This document shows positions 42,847 through 53,546 of a stretch of DNA of 64,000 bases, piece after piece (within the stretch, counting starts at the first letter, position 1; each line of letters opens with the position of its first letter). Source of the DNA: Afipia sp. (lineage in GTDB: Bacteria > Pseudomonadota > Alphaproteobacteria > Rhizobiales > Xanthobacteraceae); the NCBI GenBank assembly GCA_024707075.1, contig JANQAK010000003.1, positions 248,001 to 312,000 on the forward strand, written 5' to 3'. Under the pieces are notes generated by a model that saw nothing but the letters and a program-made list of their open reading frames with translations, was not told where the DNA came from and searched no databases. A program made the position numbers and the translations under genes.

Positions 42847-45107
42847 CTACTGAATTCTCACGACGACTGTGTCCGCCGCGCCCGTTGCGTCCATCACGGT
42901 CAGGCGGACGAAGCCTGGACCGGGCGGATCGACCAGTTTCTGGCGGCGGCTGTCGATGTTTCCGACCGCGATGCCATTCACAATCATTGTCAGGGGCATC
43001 ACCCCGCCCGCGACCTTGACCGGCATGGCCGACTGGGCCGTCTCGCCGCCGCCGTAAGCGTCGATCCGTGAGCCGTTGAGCGGGAACTGGATGCGCAGCG
43101 CCTGCTCGCTTCCGGTGCGGACGAAATCGCCCGCCGGCCGGAACCGGCGCAGCGGCAGCGGCAATTTGGCGTTGCTCGCCATCAGCGTGCCCTTCGGCGC
43201 TTTCGCCAGCGCCATAGGAAGTTTTCCTGTGCGGGCAAAGGCATCGAACAGGATCGGCGCGGCCGCCGTGCGTCCCGTCAGACCGGGAACCGGCGCGCCG
43301 TCGGGACGGCCGACCCAGACACCGATGGTCATGCGGCCATCGAAACCGACCGACCAGGCATCGCGGTAGCCGTAGCTGGTGCCCGTTTTAAACGCGAGGC
43401 GGTTATGCGGCGCGTTGTCCGGCGGCGGCGTGCCCATCAGCACGTTGCCGACCAGCCATGCGGCGGACGGATCGAGCAGACGGCGCGTCTCCGGCTCGGC
43501 CTTGTCGTCGGCCCTGACAATTTCCCTCAATGGGACAGTGTCGCCCTGCCGGGGGAAGCCCGCATAGAGCCGGACCAGATCGTTCAGCGTGACGCCGACG
43601 CCGCCGAGGCCCATGGCGAGGCCCGGTGTTTCGTCCTTCGGCAGGATCAGATTCGCACCCGCCTGCCTGATGCGCGCCGTGAGCCGGCTTGAGCCGACGC
43701 GATCCAGCAGCGCGATGGCCGGCACGTTCAGCGACATCTGCAACGCCTTGCGCACGGTGACGGTGCCCTGAAACGTCATGTCGAAATTTTCCGGCGCGTA
43801 AACGCCGTAGCGCACCGGCCGGTCCTCGATCAGGCTTTCGGGATGCACGAAGCCGTCCTCGAAGGCGAGGCCGTAGATGAAGGGCTTCAGCGTCGAGCCG
43901 GGCGAACGCACCGCGCGGGTCATGTCCACCTGCCCCGCGCGCCGGGTGTCGAAATAATCCGGCGAGCCGACATGGGCGAGAATGTCCCCGCTCTCGTTAT
44001 CGACGGCGAGAATGCCGACCGAGACATCGGGACCGATCGCCAGCGCGCGGTCCTTCGCAAGCTGCTCCAGCGATTTCTGGATCGTGGAGTCCAGCGTGAG
44101 CTGAATCCGCCGGTCGTCCTTCATGATCGCAAGCGACTGATCGGTCGCATGCGGCGCGAGCAGCGGCATCGGCTTGCGCAGGCGCGGCACGGCTTCAAGT
44201 TTCGCGTGCGTGGCGTCATCTGCGGAAACGCGGCCGTCTTCCACCATGCGCGCGAGCACACGATCCCGCGCGGCGCGCGCGACATCGGGATAACGATCGA
44301 GCCTGCGCGTTTCCGGCGACTGGGGCAGTGCCACCAGCAACGCGGATTCCGCCAGCGACAGCCGCTTCGGCTCCTTGCCGAAGTAAGCGAACGAGGCCGC
44401 GCGGATGCCTTCAAGGTTGCCGCCGAACGGCGCCAGCGTGAGATAAAGATCGAGGATTTGATCCTTGGACAGTTTCCGTTCGAGCTGGATCGCGCGCACC
44501 ATCTGCCGCAGCTTCGCGCCGACCGAGCGCTCCTGCCGGGCTCCATCAGCCGCGCCACCTGCATGGTGATGGTCGAGCCGCCCGAGACGATATGTCCGCG
44601 CGTCACAAGCTGGAACGCGGCGCGCGCCATCGCCAGCGGATCGACGCCGATATGCGAACGGAAACGCCGGTCCTCGTAGTTCAGCAAGAGATTGAGATAG
44701 CCGGGATCGACGTCCTTCGTCTGCGCCGGCAACCGCCAGCGCCCGTCCGCCATCGCGAACGCGCGCAGCAGCTTGCCGTTGCGGTCCACGATGGTGGTGG
44801 AGATTTGCCGCGCCTGGTCGAATGGCAATGGCGGGAGGGATGCGATCCAGAGAGAGCCTGCGATTGCGCACGATGCGACGGAGACAGCGACCGTGATGGC
44901 AAAACGACGGAAAATGCGTCGCCTCTTGGAGGGGGCGTGCGCCCCATCCGCGATGTCATCCCGGCGAAGGCCGGGATCCATAACCACCAGTTCATCAGTT
45001 GAGCGGGATGTCGGCACATCTCGCTCCGATAAGGACTGACAGGGGTGATGGGTCCCGGCCTTCGCCGGGACGACCAGAGAGAGATCGCTGTTTTGCTTCT
45101 CGCTCAT
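42847..45107 (-). CDS. pbpC: Penicillin-binding protein 1C, one frameshift near 44540; REP-encoded N-terminus
   Basis: A bifunctional peptidoglycan glycosyltransferase/transpeptidase. The ATG at 45107 overlaps the alpha-2-macroglobulin stop (ATGA). The N-terminal tail contains two translated REP hairpins (VVPAKAGTHH and VVMDPGLRRDD) before the anchor ITVAVSVASCAIAGSLWIAS. The glycosyltransferase region has NYEDRRFRSHIGVDPLAMAR and GGSTITMQVARLMEP. The frame then breaks, and one base restored gives EPRQERSVGAKLRQMVRAIQ. Transpeptidase motifs are GSTLKPF (SxxK), SLN and KTGTSYGYRDAWSVGF, with a C-terminal BiPBP domain ending DTVVVRIQ. The corrected length of about 753 residues is normal. Pairing with alpha-2-macroglobulin is a known conserved association. 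Confidence 0.9.
44958..44977. repeat. REP-like hairpin inside the pbpC coding region, unit 1
   Basis: ATCCCGGC-GAAG-GCCGGGAT. On the pbpC strand it is translated as part of MDPGLRRDD in the cytoplasmic tail. Confidence 0.7.
45052..45071. repeat. REP-like hairpin inside the pbpC coding region, unit 2
   Basis: GTCCCGGC-CTTC-GCCGGGAC, in opposite orientation to the unit at 44958. It is translated as VVPAKAGTH, about 15 codons after the pbpC start. Confidence 0.7.
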
Positions 45108-48100
45108 TTCGCCTTCGTCACCTCGACCGTTCCGGTGCCGGTGCGGCCGTAGCGCGAGGGGTTGTACATGTCCTCGACATAAGCCTGCGGCAGCATATTT
45201 GCCCGGCGACACCGCGCGCACGATGTAGGCCACCGTGAACACCGCAGTGTCATCGCTCGCGCGCTCGATGGCCGCGTTGAAGCGGTCATCGCGGAACTCG
45301 GTGGTCTGCGGCTCTTCGCCGTCCTCGATCCAGTCGAGCGTGCCGCTGTCGCCGGACGACACCAGCTTGGGATTGTCGATCTCGAGACCCGCCGGGAGAT
45401 AGTCGACCACCATGATCTGACCGTATTCCGGCTTGGCCTCGGTGATCTTCAGCACGACTGCAAAGCGGTCGTTCTGCTTCGCCTTCGTCACATCCGCGGG
45501 CTTGCCGTCGAGCGTGAAGTAATTGCGCTCGATCTTGAAGCCGTTCGCGACCGCAGGCTCCGGCGTGACCGGCGCGCCGGTCACCGAGACCACCGCCTGC
45601 ACCGGCGTGTCGCCGGTGTTGGTGATCGTCACCGGCTTGGCCGCGATCTCGGTGCTGCGATAGTTGCGATAGAGCGCGTTCTTCGCGACCTCGCCATTGA
45701 CGGACACCGCGAGGCTGTTCGCCTCCTTGGCCAGTGCGCGCGATGCCAGCACCATCCACGCATTTTCCTGCGTCGAGGTGTAAGGCGTCAGACCGCGCGC
45801 GGCTTCGACACGTTCGACCGCGAGGCTGATCGTCGCTTTCGGCGCGCTGCCCTCGCTGGCGAGCGACACCAGCGCCGCAGCATCGCGCAGCGACGAGCCG
45901 TAGTCGCTGCGGCCGAACTCCAGAACAGGCTTCGGGTTGAGGCTGTTGACGGCTGCCGCATAGACCCGCTCCGCCCGGCCACGGTCACCGACCAGCGCCA
46001 GCGCCGCGGCCAGTTGCGCCTTGGCAATCGGCGTGGCGATGTTGTTCAGCTTGGTGTCGGCGAGATAGCGCAGGTCGCCGATCGGCGCGGTGCCGTTCTT
46101 CGCCAGCACATAGAGGCCGTAGGCCAGATCGCGGCCGCCGTCCTTCTCCGGCTCGTCGGCGTTGACCACCGAGTTGCGGATGCGATCCAGCGCCGACCTG
46201 AACAGGATGTCCGGCACCGCAAATCCCTTTTCGCGCGCGCGGGTCAGGAAGTCGGTGACATAGGCATCGAGCCAGGCGTCGTCGCCGCCCGCCGACCACA
46301 GGCCGAACGATCCGTTCGAGCCTTGCCGTGCGAGCAGCCGATCGATGGCGTCCTTGATGCGCTGGTCGACGGCGGTGTCGAGCGCCAGATGGTTCTCCGC
46401 CGCGAGGTCGTTGACATAGAGCAGCGGCATGGCGCGGCTGGTGATCTGCTCGGAACATCCGAACGGATAGCGGTCCAGCGCTTTCAGGATGGTCGCAGCG
46501 TCGAGCGCCGTGGAGAGACCCACGGACAGTTGCACGCCGCCGGTGCCCTGCACGAGATCAGAGAACATATCGGAGGTCAGCGTGAGGCTTTCGCCCTTGG
46601 CCAGCGTCCGCACCGAGCGCCGCGCGAGAATCTGCGTCGCGGCCTTGACGTCGAGTGCGTAGTGGCGCGCCAGCGTCAGCCCGTTCGGACCCTTGATGTC
46701 GACGTCCAGCGCCGCCTGCCCGGCCCCGCCCGACGCGTCGATGGCGAGCGCCACAGTGCTGCGCTGCTTGGCGGCGAGCCGCATGGTGGTCGCCGGAGTG
46801 CCGGTGAGTTTCACCGGACCCGTTGTCCTGACGCTGATGACGTAATCGCCGGCAGCGCCTTCGACATTGTCGAGGTCGAAGTTCACGGTGCCGCGGTCGC
46901 CGTTGAGCAGAAAGCGCGGCAGCGTCGCGGTCAGCACCACCGGATCGCGCACTGTGATATCGGTGTTGGCGCGGCCCACTTTCGTGGCCGACCATGCCAC
47001 CGCCATGACGCGCGCGGTGCCGGCGAATTCCGGAATGTCGAACGATACTTCCGCGGTACCGTTGGCGCCGACCGTGACGATGCCGGAGTAAAGCGCGAGC
47101 GGCTTCTGCGTCGGCGGGCTGCCTTGCAGCTCGGCCCCTGCGCCGTCGCCGCCGGTCCGGATCTGGCCGCGCGTGCCCTGCATGCCGTCGATCAACTGCC
47201 CATAGAGATCGCGGATTTCCGAGGTCATGCGGCGCTGGCCGAGATAGTAGTCGTCCGGCGCGGGCGGCTTGTAGTTGGTGAGATTGAGAATGCCGACATC
47301 GACGGCGGCAATGACGATCTTGGCGTCCTCGCCGCGGCTGAGGCCTTCGATCTTCACCGGCAGCTTGAGCGCCGTGCCCGGACGCACCAGCGCGGGCGGC
47401 GTGAGACTGACCTTGAGCGTGCGCTCGGACTTGTCGATGCCGAACCATTTGAGACCGATGGCCCGGCCCGGCATCCGCTGGGCGGCCGCATCGAGCGGAC
47501 GGCGCAGCGTGGCGACCACATACGCGCCGGTGCCCCAGTCCTTGCCGACGGTAAGGCTGACCTTGTTCTGGCCTTCCTTGATGTCGGCGGACTGCGTGGT
47601 CAGCAGCCGGTCGCCCAGCACGTTGATGGTGAGCTTGCCGGCGCTGCGCGCGTTGACGGAAACGACCATGGTGTCGCCGGACTTGTATTCCGGCTTGTCG
47701 ATGGAGGTTTCCAGCAGGTCCGGGGTGTCGGCGCTGCTGTCGGAATACCAGCCGACATCGAACTGCACCGAGGTGATCGGCCCGTCGTTGTCGGTGGACT
47801 TCACATCGAGCCGGTAGCGGCCCGGCTGCGGCGCGACCGTGATGCGCGCAGGCCTGTCGGCGGCAATAGTCACGTCGCCATCGGCCACGCGTTTGGTGGA
47901 TTTCACCGGCTCGTAGTCCCAAGAAGACCCTTGCCGATACCACTGATAACGCGACTCCATTTTCAGCAGTTCGTAGCGCAGCCCGCTGCGCGCCAGCGAC
48001 TTGCCGTCGGGCGCGACGAACACCACGTCGAAATTGGCCGGATCGCCTTCGGCGACGTTCCTGTCCGTGAACAGCGGCTTGACGCCGATCATGTCCTCGC

Positions 48101-50324
48101 CCGGCGCGACCGGGATCGTCAGCTTGCGTTCGACCGCGCGGCCGCCCGTTTCCACCATGCGGACGAAGACCTGCGCTTCCTGCGGGCGGGTCGATGACGG
48201 CGGCTTCGGCAGGCTGACCTTGAAGGTCGCCTTGCCGTTGGCGTCGGCCTCGGGAAGGTTTTCCAGCGGCGTGCGCTCGTTGCTTGACGTTTCCTCGTCG
48301 GCGACACCGAACTTGTAGCCCGCGTAGCCCGGACGGTCGGTTGCGCTGGCGACCAGCATGTCGCCTTCGAGGGCAAGGCCTGATGCCGGCGCGCCGTACA
48401 GGAAGCGACCATCGACTTCAAGTTCTGCTGGAGCCTCAGCAGTAATCTGCTTTGCCTTGGAAATTAAGGAGAATTCGATCCGGTCGGCGACGTAGTCCTC
48501 GACCATGAAGGTGGTTTCCCCCACCGAAGGCGCCTTCGGATCGGTGAAGGCCCGCACCCGCCAGGTGCCGGTCGGCACCGCCGAGTTCAGCGGCAGGGTC
48601 AGGCTGCGCCCGCCCGCGCCCTGATCGGGCACCACGGCGCGGCGGAATTCCACGCCGTCCGGGCGCTCGACCACCAACGTGAGCGGCGCGCCGGTCATGC
48701 CGTTGCCCTTGCCGTCGCGCAGCAGCGCCGTCAGATACACCGTCTCGCCGGAGCGGTAGACGCCGCGCTCGGCATAGACGAAGGCGTCCGGCCCCGCGGG
48801 CACCGTGCGCCCGGAGACACCGCGATCGGTCAGATCGAAGGCGTTGGATTTGAGACTCAGGAACGCGTAGTCGCCCTTGTCGCCGGAGACGGACAAGAGC
48901 GCCGGGGACAGGCCGCCCTCGCCCCGCGCCAGTCCGGCCTCGAACAGCACATGGCCCGCGCTGTCGGTCTTGCGGGTGGCGAGGATTTCGTTGCTGCGGG
49001 ACACCAGCCGGACTTCCGCGCCCGAGGTCGGCTCGGTGGTCGCCAGCGAATTGACGAACACATGGACGCCGTCGTTGCCGGAATAGGCGGTCAGGCCCAT
49101 GTCCGAGATGATGAACCACTGGGTCGCCAGCGAGCTGGAATCGTCGTCGCCCGACGAGCCCGGCCCCTTCGCCGCCGCCGTCATCACATAGACGCCGGGC
49201 TGCATCTCGCCGACGGCCTGATCGACCGGGAACGCGGTGACGACGTCTGCGTTCAGCGTCTGCGCGGTCGCGACTTCGCCGGTCCAGACCTTGACGCCCT
49301 TCTCGTTGCCGAGATCGGACAGTTCATAGGTCGAGAGGCTGCGCTGGAAATCGCTGCCGAGCACCGAGTTAATCAGGTTGCGGTCGCCGATCCGGAAGAT
49401 ATTCACCGACACCGAGGGCGTGTTGACGCTGACCAGCGGAATGCCGCGCTGGCCGGTGCGCGGCAGCACATAGGCGCGGCCGGTGAACCGCACGAACGGC
49501 TTGCGGTCGCGGACGTAGATGTTGAACTCCGCCGACTTCGGCAGCGTCTCCTTGACGGTGGACGGCAGGCCGGCGCGCAGGTTGATGGTGTAGCGCTCGC
49601 CATGCTTGAGGCCTTCGACGCAAAGCTGCTTTTCCTCCGAGGTCAGCGCCGGGCTGTCGGTGCCCGCCAGCGCCACGAACGGATTGAAGTCCGCCCGCTT
49701 GGCGAGGTCTTCGGAGAACTGGAAGCAGGCGCGCGGCGACGCCGAGTCCGAATCCACGCTGTAGTCCATCAGCCGGAAGCCGTGGTCGTCGCGCAGCTTC
49801 TCGTACTGGCCGCGCACCTCGGCGACCTCCTTCTGGTCGAGCGACAGGCGCAGCGCATCGAGCGCCGGACGCCACAGCTTGCGCTCGGCCAGCGCATTGC
49901 CCAGCACCGCCAGCGCATCGGCTTCCTCGCCCGCGTTGGCCGCGCGCTGATAGGCGATATAGGCGGCGGTGGACGCACGCTCATAAAAGAACGTCCGCTC
50001 GCGGCTGTCGGCCGGGCGGATCTGGAAGACCGTCTTCGCCAGCCGGAGCCAATTGCCGCTGTCCTCGGGTGCCACGGCGACAGTCTGCCCCAGAAGCTGA
50101 AGAGCGCCGCGCAAGTCATTGCGCTTGAAGGCGGCATCGGTGTCGGACTTGAGTGTCGCGGCGGTCTTGTTGATGACCCCGGCCTCGGTCTTGATCTGGG
50201 CCTCAAGCCGCACGCCCGCGTCCGCCAGATCGTCGCGCTTGAACGCCTTGTCGGCGGCGTGCACCGAACCGAGGCCGAGCGCCAGCGCGGCGCAAACCGA
50301 AAGGGCGCGAACCAGACCAATCAT
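45104..50324 (-). CDS. Alpha-2-macroglobulin family protein (YfaS-like), one indel near 45195
   Basis: About 1,740 residues, a periplasmic protease-trapping protein thought to guard the envelope after peptidoglycan damage, with PBP1C repairing the wall. The signal peptide is MIGLVRALSVCAALALGLGS then VHA. Several macroglobulin (MG) domains follow (for example KPFVRFTGRAYVLPRTGQRG, VYRSGETVYLTALLRDG). The thioester motif GCSEQ has its cysteine near residue 1290, followed by the alpha-helical toroid. At about 45195 the frame changes: YIVRAVSPGKY should lead to LPQAYVEDMYNPSRYGRTGT and end VEVTKAK at TGA 45104-45106. The ATG at 50324 has GGGAG upstream. An open frame running through into pbpC is an artefact of this indel. 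Confidence 0.9.
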
Positions 50325-50621
50325 GATGAAAACTCCCTGCGGGCGCCAGTGATTGTGGCCGCCTTGAAATACAGACAATGCGCGAATCGTGACGGACTCA
50401 TGGTCGTACCGATAACCGGTCGAAAGATTTGACGCGACAGCCGGGCCATTGACCCGGCGGCATCAGGACTTTAGGCCGGGAGGCGCCGACGGCAACGCGG
50501 ATACCCACCAAACCCTTCGGCGCACCCTGCGGGTTTGTCGCAGCGGCGTGGCACCCGGTTCAGAAATTTCTGTGCCGGTGTGGCGGTTTTTTCACGATCA
50601 GGGTGATATGAGAGGCCCAAC
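50325..50621. other. Gap between the alpha-2-macroglobulin gene and tRNA-Arg
   Basis: It holds the promoter region of the leftward envelope operon. I see no gene, repeat or clear operator in it. Confidence 0.35.
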
Positions 50622-50698
50622 GGTCCCGTAGCTCAACTGGATAGAGTAACGGATTTCTACTCCGTGGGTTGCAGGTTCGAATCCTGCCGGGATCGCCA
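50622..50698 (+). tRNA. tRNA-Arg (anticodon TCT), CCA encoded
   Basis: Acceptor GGTCCCG (50622-50628) pairs with CGGGATC (50688-50694) with one wobble pair. The discriminator is G (50695) and CCA is at 50696-50698. The anticodon arm ACGGA-TTTCTAC-TCCGT gives TCT, and the T-loop is TTCGAAT. Confidence 0.96.
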
Positions 50699-50839
50699 CT
50701 CATCCAAAGACTGTCGCGCGGCCCGCTCCTGAACGCCCCGTTTCCCCGTCGCTTAAAATCCAATCGATTGTCTCGTCGCGGATTTAGGATTTTGCCTTAA
50801 CGTCCATCATGGTTGGCTTGAATCATATGGAGTTTGCAG

Positions 50840-51046
50840 ATGCCGGATCCGCAAGTTTTGCCATTTTCGCTGGACCAGTTCGGAGCCTCCGATCACCGGT
50901 TGCCCCTCATCTATATGAGAGAGCGGCGACGCGAACTGGTGCTGGAATTGCAGGCGGCCGGGCCGGCGGTCAGCATGCAGAAAATACGCGATATCGCCGC
51001 CGTTCAGCAGGCCATTAAAGCAATCGAAACCGTCATCGCCGAATAA
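50840..51046 (+). CDS. Small hypothetical protein
   Basis: 68 residues from the ATG 50840 (MPDPQVLPFSLDQFGASDHR), preceded by GGAG at eight bases; a TTG six bases upstream is less likely. It has no signal peptide or membrane helix. The centre (YMRERRRELVLELQAAGPAV) and C-terminus (KIRDIAAVQQAIKAIETVIA) form two amphipathic helices. The good ribosome site and codon use support a real gene. Function unknown. Confidence 0.6.
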   Translation: MPDPQVLPFSLDQFGASDHRLPLIYMRERRRELVLELQAAGPAVSMQKIRDIAAVQQAIKAIETVIAE

Positions 51047-51104
51047 TTGCCGTTCATCTGAGCCGTCAGCCGCAGTCTTGGCTGTGCCGAGGAAGGGCAA
51101 TCTC

Positions 51105-51290
51105 ATGTTTTTTGTCGCCGGTCTTCTGGTCGTTCTCTCCGGCCTGTTCTATGCCGCCGATCATAGTCAGCTCGGCCGGTTCGGCGCCACGATGTGCACC
51201 TACGGCGATACGTTCTGCCGGCATCCCGTCTATGTGCTGGTCGGAGCCGGCATCGTCGCCGCGTGGGGCGCGCTCGTCAGCATGCGATAA
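51105..51290 (+). CDS. Small membrane protein
   Basis: 61 residues from the ATG 51105 with AGGAAGG upstream. Two membrane segments, MFFVAGLLVVLSGLFYAA and PVYVLVGAGIVAAWGALVSM, are joined by a periplasmic loop with two cysteines (TMCTYGDTFCRH) that could form a disulfide. It lies 58 bases after the preceding small gene on the same strand. No function is known to me. Confidence 0.65.
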   Translation: MFFVAGLLVVLSGLFYAADHSQLGRFGATMCTYGDTFCRHPVYVLVGAGIVAAWGALVSMR

Positions 51291-51501
51291 GGGTGCGATT
51301 CAAGCGCCTGTTCCGGCGGTCCGCGTCCCTTCCCGCCTCTGCACCGGGGTTTGTCACCAAAAGGCCACATGGCAATGGCCTTTCGGCGCTGTCCCCGCAC
51401 GAGGTTTTCGCCGGCGAATATGCCGACAAAGACCGGACATTTCCCGAAAACCTGCTACAACGCGCCAAATCAACATCACGCCACAGAAAGATATCGACCC
51501 G

Positions 51502-51843
51502 ATGGGTTTTAAGGAGCCGAGTTTTGCCGACCGCCAGGCCGCCGCGCAGAACGCCAGGAAGACCATTCTCGAGAAGTTCAAGGCCAAGCCCGGTCCTGAC
51601 GATCCGGCCGTCCTGAAGAAGGCCGCGGAACGGCAGGCGCAGGCCGCGGTGCGCGCGGAAGCGCAGAAGCTGCGCGAGGCCGCCAAGGCCGAAAAGAAGG
51701 CGCGCGACGCGGAACTCGCCGCGCAGGCCGCCGCCGAAGCATTGCGCCTCCAGGCTGAAAAGGAAGCCGCGGAAGCCGCATTGAAAGCCGAGCAGAAGGC
51801 GGCGCGCGATGCGCGCTACGCCGCACGCAAGAAAAAGAAGTAA
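51502..51843 (+). CDS. DUF6481-type Ala/Lys-rich coiled-coil protein
   Basis: 113 residues starting MGFKEPSFADRQAAAQNARK. Almost the whole chain is a charged Ala/Lys/Glu helix (KKAAERQAQAAVRAEAQKLR and onward) ending ARYAARKKKK, so a coiled coil or nucleic-acid-binding helix is likely. The opening and composition match the small alphaproteobacterial DUF6481 family, of unknown role. The frame extends upstream, but the conserved N-terminus fixes the start at 51502. A bidirectional hairpin follows. Confidence 0.75.
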   Translation: MGFKEPSFADRQAAAQNARKTILEKFKAKPGPDDPAVLKKAAERQAQAAVRAEAQKLREAAKAEKKARDAELAAQAAAEALRLQAEKEAAEAALKAEQKAARDARYAARKKKK

Positions 51844-51901
51844 CGCCGGACGGCTTTCCGTCGCCGAATTCCCGGCGACTTCCATCGCAGATCGAAGGCA
51901 G

Positions 51902-51930
51902 GCAGGCCCGTCCTCACGGAACGGGCCTGC
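51902..51930. terminator. Hairpin between convergent genes
   Basis: GCAGGCCCGT (51902-51911) pairs perfectly with ACGGGCCTGC (51921-51930), with a 9-base loop. It lies between the convergent DUF6481 and MXKDX-repeat genes. It has no long U-run on either side, so efficiency is uncertain. Confidence 0.6.
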
Positions 51931-51960
51931 TGCTATTAGAAGCAAAGAAAACGAGACGAA

Positions 51961-52188
51961 TTACTTCTTCATCTCGTCTTTCTTCATGCTGTCCTTCTTC
52001 ATGCCGTCATGACTCATTCCATCCTTGGTCATGGCATCTTTCTTCATGCCGTCTTTCGACATGGTGTCTTCCTTCTTCATGCCGTCCTTGGACATCTTGT
52101 CCTGGGCAAAGGCGGCAGGCGTGAAAGCCACGCCGAGAGACAGGATTGCAGCCGCGGTGCCGAGCGCGAGACGTGTGGTGCGTGCCAT
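51961..52188 (-). CDS. Pentapeptide MXKDX repeat protein
   Basis: 75 residues. The signal peptide MARTTRLALGTAAAILSLGV, then AFTPAAFAQ, is followed by eleven or so five-residue units of the form M-x-K-D-x (DKMSKDGMKKEDTMSKDGMK and onward), ending DEMKK. Such proteins are exported, low-complexity, Met- and Lys/Asp-rich, and of unknown function. Metal binding through the Met and Asp residues is a reasonable guess, no more. The repeated codons make this DNA a short tandem array that can change length by slippage. Confidence 0.85.
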   Translation of the reverse strand: MARTTRLALGTAAAILSLGVAFTPAAFAQDKMSKDGMKKEDTMSKDGMKKDAMTKDGMSHDGMKKDSMKKDEMKK

Positions 52189-52532
52189 GGGAAATTATCC
52201 TCTGAACCGGTTTCTGATGCGACGAAGGTCGCTTCTGGGTCTTCGAGGTGATCGGCATTTTGTTACGGACCGCGGAAGATAATTTTCAAGCCCAGCGGTT
52301 TCCCGGAACTTTCCATGCGCCCGCAAGGTCCGCGCCGAAAGTATAGACTCGTTCTCGCAGGAGTGCGGTGCAGCAACGGTAGCATTGTGCGAGCGGCTCG
52401 GTCACAATGCCGCAGGTCGTTGCCCGCCCGATGCAAACCCAAAGCTGTATCGCTCCGGGTGCCTTTCGACGACACAATTTCTCAACAGCGCAAAGCCGCT
52501 GACTGAAAAGAAAAACGCCAGGGAGACATTCG
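52189..52532. other. Divergent promoter region between the MXKDX gene and dctP
   Basis: No credible gene on either strand. AGGGAG seven bases before 52533 is the dctP ribosome-binding site. No recognisable regulator gene or operator is present. Confidence 0.4.
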
Positions 52533-53546
52533 ATGCTGACACGCCGCCACCTTCTCGCGACCACGCTCGCCGCGCCCGCCATCCTGCGCTTCGGCCCCGC
52601 GCAGGCCGCGACCACTCTGAAAATCTCGCACCAGTTTCCCGGCGGCACCATCGACAAGGGCGACTTCCGCGACCGCCTGACGCGGGTGTTCGCCGCCGAG
52701 ATCGCCAAGCGCAGCGGCGGTGAACTGGTCGCGGAAGTTTATCCCGGCTCGTCGCTGATCAAGACCAACGCGCAGTTTTCGGCGATGCGCAAGGGCGCGC
52801 TCGACATGAGCCTCTATCCGCTTCCCTATGCCGGCGGCGAGTTGCCCGAGACCAATATCGGCCTGATGCCCGGCCTGGTGTCGAGCTACGATCAGGGCCT
52901 CGCATGGAAGACCAAGCCGGTCGGCAAGGCGCTGACCGATTTCCTTGCCGACAAGGGCATCATGCTCATCACCTGGGTCTGGCAGGCCGGCGGCGTCGCC
53001 AGCCGCACGCGGCCGCTGGTATCGCCGGAAGATGCCAAGGGTCTCAAGGTGCGCGGCGGATCGCGCGAGATGGACATGGTGCTGCAAACCGCCGGTGCAG
53101 CCGTGCTGTCGGTGCCGTCGAATGAAATCTACGCGGCGATGCAGACCGGCGCCTGTGACGCCGGCATCACCTCGTCCACCAGCCTGATCTCGTTCCGGCT
53201 CGAGGAAGTCGCCAAGCATCTCACCTCGGGCGCGGGCCAGTCGTACTGGTTCATGCTGGAACCGCTGATGATGTCGAAGGCGATCTTCGACAAGCTGCCG
53301 AAGAACCAGCAGGACATCATCCTGACCGTGGGCGCTGAGATGGAGGCATTCGGCCGCAAGGGCGCGCAGGACGACGACATTGAAGTCACGAAGGTCTACG
53401 AGAAGGCCGGCGCCAAGGTCAGCGCGCTGGATGCCGCGACCGTCGGCAAATGGCGCGACATCGCCCGCGACACGGCGTGGAAGGATTACTCGGCCAAGAC
53501 CGCGACGTCCGCCACGCTGATGAAGCTCGCGTCCGACGCGGCGTGA
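52533..53546 (+). CDS. dctP: TRAP transporter substrate-binding protein (DctP family)
   Basis: 337 residues. A Tat-like signal peptide (MLTRRHLLATTLAAPAILRF, cleaved after AQA) starts the chain. The mature DctP fold has KISHQFPGGTIDKGDFRDRL, AEVYPGSSLIKTNAQFSAMR and the ligand region KGLKVRGGSREMDMVLQTAG. The arginine in KVRGG is the usual carboxylate anchor, so an organic acid is the likely ligand. A good ribosome site AGGGAG precedes it. It is the first gene of a dctPQM operon. The dctQ start overlaps its stop by one base. Confidence 0.9.
   Translation: MLTRRHLLATTLAAPAILRFGPAQAATTLKISHQFPGGTIDKGDFRDRLTRVFAAEIAKRSGGELVAEVYPGSSLIKTNAQFSAMRKGALDMSLYPLPYAGGELPETNIGLMPGLVSSYDQGLAWKTKPVGKALTDFLADKGIMLITWVWQAGGVASRTRPLVSPEDAKGLKVRGGSREMDMVLQTAGAAVLSVPSNEIYAAMQTGACDAGITSSTSLISFRLEEVAKHLTSGAGQSYWFMLEPLMMSKAIFDKLPKNQQDIILTVGAEMEAFGRKGAQDDDIEVTKVYEKAGAKVSALDAATVGKWRDIARDTAWKDYSAKTATSATLMKLASDAA

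Noticed and set aside
44121..50378. A single 2085-residue alpha-2-macroglobulin/PBP1C fusion protein
   Set aside because: The fusion exists only because an indel near 45195 skips the macroglobulin stop. The correct frame ends at 45104 and overlaps the pbpC start as ATGA.
51961..52188. Tandem 15-base units resembling a CRISPR array
   Set aside because: The units are contiguous, without spacers, and encode an exported MXKDX repeat protein.
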